Of a stretch of 10,157 bases of DNA, positions 4,590 to 10,157 are shown piece after piece; within the stretch, counting starts at the first letter, position 1; every line of letters begins with the position of its first letter. Source of the stretch: Desulfobulbaceae bacterium (GTDB lineage Bacteria; Desulfobacterota; Desulfobulbia; Desulfobulbales; SURF-16); assembly GCA_021160685.1 (NCBI GenBank), contig JAGHCC010000047.1, forward strand, positions 1 through 10,157, written 5' to 3'. The position numbers and the translations under genes are program-made. Below the pieces are notes generated by a model that was not told where the DNA came from, did not search any database, and saw only the letters and a program-made list of their open reading frames with translations.

Positions 4590-6110
4590 TTACAGGTCAA
4601 ATCCGCAATAAGAGAGGTTGAAGCTTTTATTGCAGAGCGGGAAGTCTGATATGCCCTGATTACGCAGGGACATGGCAAGTCCGATCCAGTTGTGGAAGGA
4701 TGGATCCTTTACCTTATAGCGGAGAATTGAGCCATCTTTATCGGTCAACAGGCAGTGGGAGACTTCACCACGCCATGCCTCATTAATGGTAACCACAAAA
4801 GAATCCGGGGCAAGGGCGTAGACGGCGGGAACCGGGATGGATTCCGCATCAATCTCTTTTGCCAACAGTTCCGAAATGGAACTCAGAGAATGCGTGATTT
4901 CTTCACGCCTGACAGTGGCCCGGCTGTGGACATCACCAACAGTCCGCTCATTTTTGTTTGCCTCCACTAGATCGTAAGCTTCAGTAGGATAGGTGATCCG
5001 GGCATCATAGGGCAGTCCGCTTGCTCTTCCTGCATAGCCGACAAGACCCAGCTTTTCAGCGTTAGCCCTTGACACTGTTCCAGTATGTTCAAAACGGGAA
5101 AGTACTGTGTGAGCAGAGAAAAGAAGATCACAGACATTTACAATACCCGGAGTCTCGTCTGCAATCTTGTCACTTATGATCTTACGTTGTTCCTCAAGCA
5201 CGGGAAAGGCAATCCCACCTGGCCTGACCAATCCTTTACCGAAACGATTGCCTGCCATGGTGAGCATCAGGTTCAAAAACTCGCCACGGATACGTCCAAA
5301 ATAATTGAAAGGCGGGTTAAAGGCAACGTCACCACTCAAAGCGCCAAGATCACCGATATGATTAGCGATACGTTCAAGCTCCAAGGCATTGGTTCGTACA
5401 ATCTTTGCACCCTCATTCACCTCAAGACCAGCTAAGGCTTCAATGGCCTGGGAGTGACAGAGACTATGGCCGATAGCCGTATCACCGGCAATAGATTCAG
5501 CTATAACCGGCAGGCGATGCAGGGACTGTCCTGCCTGCTCAAGGAGTTTTTCAGCCCCCCGATGCTGGTAGCCAAGCTGAATTTCAAGGCTGAACACCTT
5601 TTCACCGGCGCATTGAAAACGAAAATGCCCTGGTTCAATGATACCGGCATGGACAGGACCGACCGCCACTTCATGAATGGCGTCTCCTTCCACGATAAAA
5701 TAGGGATAGTTTCCTGGAATATCCTGGCTGTAATCGTTTCCAAACACATCCTCTTTGCCGCGATAGTTTGCGTGATAGCGAACCATCTTCAACCAGGGGT
5801 GTCTTTTGGGCCGGACGCCGAACTGCTCAGCAATCTCACGTTCAAACATGTGAAATTTTTCACATTCAGGGGTGAACGAGGGATACTCATCAGCAAGTGA
5901 GCATCCTGCGACATAAATTTTCAGTCCCGAGCGGATGACAGCGATCAGTTTAAGAGTGGACTGTTCGTCTTCGTAGGCAAAAAACTGAACGACAAAGCCA
6001 CTGTGTCGGGTTGCGTCAAGTACCGACTCTTGAAAGACAGTAAAGTCAAGATCAGGGATGTCGGCGCGGGACACTGCCTGTCCGTTTTGTATCGGTAGGA
6101 GGTTATCCAT
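4590..6110 (-). CDS. hyfG: HyfG-like fused NuoC-NuoD subunit lacking NiFe ligands (Ehr large subunit)
   Basis: A 506-aa fusion of a NuoC-like domain (about 1-135, including HMFEREIAEQFGVRPKRHPWL at 87-107) and a NuoD/HycE-like domain (about 145-506; GYQHRGAEKLL at 180-190). In true group 4 hydrogenases the first nickel motif reads DRVCGxC. Here the aligned stretch is ESIAGDT (205-211), so both Cys are replaced by A208 and T211. The C-terminal DPCxxC motif is also absent: the end reads SDFPLCNKSFNLSYCGFDL, with C493 and C502 spaced too far apart. The protein should therefore not hold a NiFe centre, which fits the Ehr group. It is expected to couple with the small subunit on the cytoplasmic face. 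The start is secured by GGAGG (6119-6123) at 8-nt spacing and overlaps the hyfF 3' end by 8 nt. Confidence 0.9.
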   Translation of the reverse strand: MDNLLPIQNGQAVSRADIPDLDFTVFQESVLDATRHSGFVVQFFAYEDEQSTLKLIAVIRSGLKIYVAGCSLADEYPSFTPECEKFHMFEREIAEQFGVRPKRHPWLKMVRYHANYRGKEDVFGNDYSQDIPGNYPYFIVEGDAIHEVAVGPVHAGIIEPGHFRFQCAGEKVFSLEIQLGYQHRGAEKLLEQAGQSLHRLPVIAESIAGDTAIGHSLCHSQAIEALAGLEVNEGAKIVRTNALELERIANHIGDLGALSGDVAFNPPFNYFGRIRGEFLNLMLTMAGNRFGKGLVRPGGIAFPVLEEQRKIISDKIADETPGIVNVCDLLFSAHTVLSRFEHTGTVSRANAEKLGLVGYAGRASGLPYDARITYPTEAYDLVEANKNERTVGDVHSRATVRREEITHSLSSISELLAKEIDAESIPVPAVYALAPDSFVVTINEAWRGEVSHCLLTDKDGSILRYKVKDPSFHNWIGLAMSLRNQGISDFPLCNKSFNLSYCGFDL

Positions 6111-7533
6111 TTACTGTGCCTCCAATGGATGAAATCGCATTCTGAATTGTTTGATAGATGCTATCCGGTAGCCAGATAACTAAGATCAGTGAGGTCAATA
6201 AAAGAAGAATCGGGGGAAGTGCCCGTGACCATTTTTCAGGGACAAGGATGCTGTCATTATCTCTTTCACTAAAAACCATCTGCATAACGAGCCTTGAGGC
6301 ACCCGCGAAAATCAGGATCAGACTAAAGATAAATATACTGATCGCTACATAGCGACCTGCCTTGATGGCTCCGAGAATAATAAGGAGTTCACTGATAAAA
6401 AGGCCGAAAGGGGGGAATCCGGAAATACCGACAAAGCCCGCAAAAAAGGTCATTCCGGTTTTAGGAAATAGACGCAGCATACCCCCGGTTTTGTCAATCA
6501 CCTTGGTGCCGTAGCCAAGTAGTATGTTACCGGCGGAGAGAAAGAGTGAAGATTTGACAAGTGAGTGATGAATCATGTGGAGCATAGCACCAAAGGCCGC
6601 AAGGCCGCCAATTCCTATTCCAACAGCGATGATGCCCATATTTTCAATACTTGAATAGGCCAGCATCCGTTTGTAATCTGTCTGGTTCAGAATGAAAACA
6701 GCTGAGACGAGCATGGAGGCAAGACCAAAAGCGATAAGGACATTACTTGAATATCCGCCCAATCCGGCCGCGAACATGAGCTGGTGGCAACGGTATATAC
6801 CAAGGAAGGCACAATTGAGCAATGCGCCTGACAACAGGGCCGAAGCAGGACTGGGCGCTTCACTGTGGGCATCAGGCAGCCAGGTATGCATGGGGGCAAG
6901 CCCCATTTTGGTACCATAGCCGATTAAAATAAATATGAAACCAGCTTTAAGCCAGACCGGATTGAGCTGGGACGCAACAGCGTTCAACGATGTAAAACTG
7001 ATCGGCACATGGACATTACTCATCTCCATGGAAAAGATAACAAAAAAACAACCCAGCAGTGCCAGGGCAATTCCCACGGAGCAGATAAGCACATATTTCC
7101 AGGTGGCTTCCAGGGATTCCTTGGAGCGATGAACAAAGATAAGTGGTGCACTCATCAAGGTGGTTGCTTCCACGGCTATCCAAAGCACAATGATATGATC
7201 GGCAATCGCAACCATGGACATGGATGAGAGAAAGAGCAGCATACTCCCGTTAAACACCGGCTCCTTACTCATTTCCACCTCACCCATGTAAAAGACTGTA
7301 TACAGGGAGATGAAAAGAAAGAGAAAAGAGAGGATGGCCAAAACCAGCATGCCTTCAGGTGTATTGCTGAAGTATTTGGTCTGTAAGGGCCCGGTTAGCT
7401 TGAACCATTCCAGTGCTGTGAAAGTTGCATGAATGACAGCAGTGGTAAAAAGAGCCGGTCTTCCTATTTTAGCAGGAAGAAAAAAAACGGCAATTCCTGC
7501 GAGTAGTGGAATTAAAAAGACAAATTGGAGCAT
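6103..7533 (-). CDS. hyfF: HyfF-like antiporter-type membrane subunit
   Basis: A 476-aa polytopic protein of the Mrp-antiporter/NuoL-M-N family, thought to carry ion translocation in the complex. The characteristic in-membrane charged residues are present: E122 in WIAVEATTLMSAP, K209 in GYGTKMGLAPMHTWLPDAH, H322/H323 and K327 in MIHHSLVKSS, and E382 in FGLFISELLII (Glu here as in NuoM, where NuoL has Lys). About 13-14 hydrophobic segments can be counted. The ATG lies 4 nt after the hyfE stop, with AAAGGA 8 nt upstream inside the hyfE end, and the 3' end overlaps hyfG. Gene order and length match hyfF. Whether H+ or Na+ is moved cannot be told. Confidence 0.9.
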   Translation of the reverse strand: MLQFVFLIPLLAGIAVFFLPAKIGRPALFTTAVIHATFTALEWFKLTGPLQTKYFSNTPEGMLVLAILSFLFLFISLYTVFYMGEVEMSKEPVFNGSMLLFLSSMSMVAIADHIIVLWIAVEATTLMSAPLIFVHRSKESLEATWKYVLICSVGIALALLGCFFVIFSMEMSNVHVPISFTSLNAVASQLNPVWLKAGFIFILIGYGTKMGLAPMHTWLPDAHSEAPSPASALLSGALLNCAFLGIYRCHQLMFAAGLGGYSSNVLIAFGLASMLVSAVFILNQTDYKRMLAYSSIENMGIIAVGIGIGGLAAFGAMLHMIHHSLVKSSLFLSAGNILLGYGTKVIDKTGGMLRLFPKTGMTFFAGFVGISGFPPFGLFISELLIILGAIKAGRYVAISIFIFSLILIFAGASRLVMQMVFSERDNDSILVPEKWSRALPPILLLLTSLILVIWLPDSIYQTIQNAISSIGGTVNG

Positions 7534-7537
7534 AGTT

Positions 7538-8194
7538 TCAATCCTTTAGCTGTCCAAGGAGGGCAGTATCAACATCATCAAAGGTATGGTTGATATCATT
7601 TAGAACAATACCCATAACCAGTACTGCAACAAGAAGATCAAGAAGAACCGCGAACTCGACTACGTATTGGGTATGAACCTCTTTGGCAAGGGCTGTACCG
7701 ATGAGATAGATCCCATTTTCCATAATCAGGTAACCGATGACCTGAGTAATTGCCTTACGGCGTGCCATGAGTAGGATTAACCCTGCCCCCATGGTCGTGA
7801 TAGCTGTGACCATGAGCAGTTTATGACTTGTCCCCATACTGGCAAAATAGAGGTTGTTGGTTATGTATACGGAAACAACAATCATAATCAGCCCGGCAAA
7901 TAGGGAGGCATGATAGCCGATAATCGGTTCGATTTCTCTGCTGACCACAACTTTATTGACGGCGATGGACATCAAGCCAGGAATAAGGACGCCCTTGACA
8001 AGAACCAAGAGGAAAAAAAACATAATCAGCTTGAAGGTTAATCCATGTGCTGTGTCCAATACAAGAGGAACTGCTGAAACGACGATTCCCTGAAAGGCAA
8101 TGAGCTTGACCAGGGCCATAAGGCGGTTGGATCGCAGGGAAAGGAGTACTGATAGGAGAATCAGTGCCAAGAAGATATTGGAAATATGTATCAC
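7538..8194 (-). CDS. hyfE: HyfE-like (NuoK-related) membrane subunit
   Basis: A 218-aa membrane protein with about six or seven hydrophobic helices. Its C-terminal half is NuoK-like, with KAITQVIGYLIMENGIYLIG (147-166) containing the conserved membrane Glu E159, and a later D186 in VLLDLLVAVLVMGI. The probable role is part of the proton or ion path between the NuoH-like and antiporter-like subunits. Translation starts at GTG. The start overlaps the hyfC stop as GTGA (8191-8194), so it is coupled. No separate hyfD gene lies between hyfC and hyfE. Confidence 0.88.
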   Translation of the reverse strand: MIHISNIFLALILLSVLLSLRSNRLMALVKLIAFQGIVVSAVPLVLDTAHGLTFKLIMFFFLLVLVKGVLIPGLMSIAVNKVVVSREIEPIIGYHASLFAGLIMIVVSVYITNNLYFASMGTSHKLLMVTAITTMGAGLILLMARRKAITQVIGYLIMENGIYLIGTALAKEVHTQYVVEFAVLLDLLVAVLVMGIVLNDINHTFDDVDTALLGQLKD

Positions 8195-9126
8195 TGGACA
8201 AACTCCATGGTAAGAATAATTGCAAAAAAGACCAGGGCAAAAGATGTCAGGATAAAATTGGGAACCATATCCATCTTATACCGTGCCGTGATTGACTCGA
8301 CTAAGCCGATTCCCGCATAAAGCAGGGTCATGATAATGGTAAATATAAAGATATTAAATACGACAGATCCTGTGTGAAATGGGTAGAGTAGACAGGAGAT
8401 AAAGGCGGAATAAAACAGCATTTTACAGAAGGCTCCCATTTCAATAAGGGCAAGATCCGGGCCACTGTGATCAAGGATCATGACCTCATGGATCATGGTC
8501 AATTCAAGATGGGTAGCCGGATCATCAACCGGCACTCGAGAGTTTTCTGTCAGTAGAACAATAAACAGGGCAATCAGAACTAAAAAAATCAAGGCTGCGG
8601 ACTGAGACCAGAGATTGACAACTTGATCGCCTGAAAAATATTCAACAAAGCTTAAACTCCCGCTGAGCCTATAAAAGAGGGCCAGGATAACAAAGATAGT
8701 GGCCTCGGCCAGGGTTGAGAAAAACACCTCTCGTGCTGCCCCCATCCCTTCAAAAGGAGATGCTGTATCCAGAGCGGCAAGGACGGTAAAAAAACGTCCC
8801 AGGCCAAGCAGGTAAAAGAGCATGACCACATCGCCATGGAATGAAAGGACTGGCGGCAGGCCGGCAAAGGGAAAGAAGAGCAAGAGCATAAAGGCTGTGA
8901 CAAAGGATATGATCGGTCCCAGCTTAAAAATAAAAGTAGTACTGGTCGAATAGACAGAGCCCTTACGTAATAGCTTGATCAGTGTATAGTACTTTATCAG
9001 CCACGGCGGACCCTGTTTGCCACCGAAAAAGGCCTTTACCTTCAAAATGACACCCATAAACAGGGGCGCTAGACTAAAGGCGACTAGTAGTGAAAAAAAT
9101 GACGTAAAAGAAAAAGTAAAATCCAT
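8191..9126 (-). CDS. hyfC: HyfC-like (NuoH/HycD-type) membrane subunit
   Basis: A 311-aa membrane protein of the NuoH/EchB type, which links the peripheral redox arm to the ion-translocating arm. Family signatures are GGKQGPPWLIKYYTLIKLL (35-53), ALDTASPFEGMGAAREV (118-134, the conserved E-x-x-x-A-x-R-E region), ENSRVPVDDPATHLE (194-208), MIHEVMILDHSGPDLAL (211-227) and VESITARYK (276-284). About eight hydrophobic helices are visible. The acidic residues E126, E133, E194, E208, E214 and E277 are in the places used for the coupling path in relatives. AGGAAG lies upstream of the ATG, and the gap to hyfB is 9 nt. Confidence 0.92.
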   Translation of the reverse strand: MDFTFSFTSFFSLLVAFSLAPLFMGVILKVKAFFGGKQGPPWLIKYYTLIKLLRKGSVYSTSTTFIFKLGPIISFVTAFMLLLFFPFAGLPPVLSFHGDVVMLFYLLGLGRFFTVLAALDTASPFEGMGAAREVFFSTLAEATIFVILALFYRLSGSLSFVEYFSGDQVVNLWSQSAALIFLVLIALFIVLLTENSRVPVDDPATHLELTMIHEVMILDHSGPDLALIEMGAFCKMLFYSAFISCLLYPFHTGSVVFNIFIFTIIMTLLYAGIGLVESITARYKMDMVPNFILTSFALVFFAIILTMEFVQ

Positions 9127-9135
9127 CCTGTCTTC

Positions 9136-10157
9136 CTATATAAAGATGAGCATAACCACAAGGGACAGCACAATGTAACCGATATAGAGCTGAATGTTGC
9201 CGTGTTGGATCCAGCGCAGCTTGTCAAGGAGATACAAAACCGGGCCGACAACGAAAGTATTTAGTCCGATTTCAGAAATATCATGTACGTGGGAACTGTA
9301 GGTTCTCTTGCCTGGAAAAATAATATGTATTAGGGGAAAATGTTTCTCTACCCGCACAAATGGCCGAAAAAAATCAACCATGGTATCTCCATAGGATGTC
9401 CCTGTGTACTGCATGCGGGCTGTGGGCTGAGTGAAACCGCAGCCCCAGGTACCGGATTGGGTAATCTCTTTCCCAGCATAGAATATTTTTCTGAGAACAG
9501 CGACAACGATAAACAGGAGGAGAAAGAGTGCTGCCGCACGAGCTATATTGGTCATGATCGGCAAAAACTGAGTTGTCTCATAATCGGCAATCAGGGGAAT
9601 TGCCTGGCTGGCTGAGAAGGCGGCCTGGACAAAATAATAAGGCCAGACACCGATGATAAGACAGGCGGCAGCCGGCAAAAAGAGGGCTGTGCCCATGAGG
9701 ACACCAGCCTCAGATGCATTGGCTGCCTTGTCAGTGCGTGGTTCGCCAAGAAAAACTATACCGATGAATTTGGTAAAGGCTGCAGCAGCAAGAGCCCCAA
9801 TTACAGCCAGGGCAACAATAGCCAGAGTAGAGAGGATAAAGGATGCCCCATGCAGAGAGAGGCCATTAATTGCCCCATAATAGATGAGAAATTCACTGAT
9901 GAAACCGTTGAACGGCGGCAGGCCTGAGATAGATATGGAACCGATGAGTAGGCTGCGGCCGGTAAGCGGCATTTTTTTCATTAAACCGCCAAGCTGGTTG
10001 CTTTCACCTGTTTTGGCTTGATGGATAACAGAGCCTGCTCCCATAAAAAGCAGTGATTTGAAAATTGAGTGGTTGAAGACATGGAGCAGGCCACCGGCAA
10101 AGCCAAAGGCCGCCATGGTTTTGTTGCCGGATGCCGCACCCAGCATGCCGACACCGA
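9136..10157 (-). CDS. hyfB: HyfB-like (NuoL-type) antiporter-like subunit, 5' part outside window
   Basis: C-terminal half (339 codons) of a NuoL/HyfB-like ion-translocating membrane subunit; full homologues are about 650-670 aa. The frame is open through the right window edge, reading GVG before the internal Met at 10146, so that ATG is not the start. Counting from that Met, LLHVFNHSIFKSLLFMGAGS (20-39) contains the conserved His pair H22/H26 and K30, and LPPFNGFISEFLI (76-88) carries E85. The tail SGTWGCGFTQPTARMQYTGT (about 232-251) is a recognisable HyfB/Hyc-type C-terminal signature and is followed by a final membrane helix. This is the first visible gene of the operon; the promoter is outside the window. 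Confidence 0.9.
   Translation of the reverse strand, partial: GVGMLGAASGNKTMAAFGFAGGLLHVFNHSIFKSLLFMGAGSVIHQAKTGESNQLGGLMKKMPLTGRSLLIGSISISGLPPFNGFISEFLIYYGAINGLSLHGASFILSTLAIVALAVIGALAAAAFTKFIGIVFLGEPRTDKAANASEAGVLMGTALFLPAAACLIIGVWPYYFVQAAFSASQAIPLIADYETTQFLPIMTNIARAAALFLLLFIVVAVLRKIFYAGKEITQSGTWGCGFTQPTARMQYTGTSYGDTMVDFFRPFVRVEKHFPLIHIIFPGKRTYSSHVHDISEIGLNTFVVGPVLYLLDKLRWIQHGNIQLYIGYIVLSLVVMLIFI

Noticed and set aside
5454..5900. 148-codon open frame on the + strand
   Set aside because: It is antisense to the conserved hyfG and is a shadow frame.
4590..10157. Calling the operon a NiFe hydrogenase-4 or formate hydrogenlyase
   Set aside because: The large subunit lacks both CxxC nickel-ligand pairs and no formate dehydrogenase or maturation gene is visible; homology to hyf is to architecture only.
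3655..10157. Calling the operon respiratory complex I (nuo)
   Set aside because: Gene order and subunits (HyfB-type tail, HyfE, fused NuoC-NuoD, CxxC-type small subunit) fit hyf/Ehr; nuoA, nuoI, nuoJ and separate nuoM/N are absent.

Overview
This window most likely comes from an anaerobic Desulfobacterota-type (deltaproteobacterial) chromosome. That assignment is inferred from gene content: a hyf-type membrane complex without nickel ligands, aat, an M48 protease, and a mid-GC background with an AT-rich island. No rRNA, tRNA or CRISPR array is visible.

Left part (1-1444, + strand): the 3' half of an Ste24-like M48 membrane zinc protease is followed after 2 nt by a class I SAM-dependent methyltransferase. 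Accessory island (about 1469-2840, - strand, AT-rich): read in the direction of transcription, it holds an AbrB/MazE-type antitoxin, a PIN-domain toxin (ATGA overlap), and a small zinc-ribbon membrane protein. The toxin and the zinc-ribbon gene are now separated by two palindromic insertion elements placed head to head. A promoter and operator candidate for the toxin-antitoxin pair lies at 2798-2839. The aat gene (leucyl/phenylalanyl-tRNA--protein transferase, + strand) follows and converges on the next operon.

Right part (3655-10157, - strand): a tightly packed operon hyfB(partial)-hyfC-hyfE-hyfF-hyfG-hyfI, whose start lies beyond the right edge. It encodes antiporter-like subunits, a NuoH-like subunit, a NuoK-like subunit, a fused NuoC-NuoD-type large subunit and a NuoB-type small subunit carrying its own N-terminal ferredoxin-like domain. 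The large subunit lacks both CxxC pairs that bind the NiFe centre in true hydrogenases. The complex is therefore best read as an energy-converting hydrogenase-related (Ehr) complex: a redox-linked ion pump of unknown electron partners rather than a hydrogenase.

The most useful non-coding observation is a family of three non-coding palindromic elements (1702-1892, 1922-2109, 4430-4582). All have GTAA...TTAC ends, and each is flanked in the same register by an 8-bp direct repeat (6/8, 8/8 and 7/8 identical). These are the hallmarks of IS66-family ends and target duplications, so I call them IS66-like MITEs. One sits inside the hyf operon between hyfG and hyfI. Removing all three in silico gives compact ancestral operons: about 30 nt between hyfG and hyfI, and about 19 nt between the toxin and the zinc-ribbon gene.
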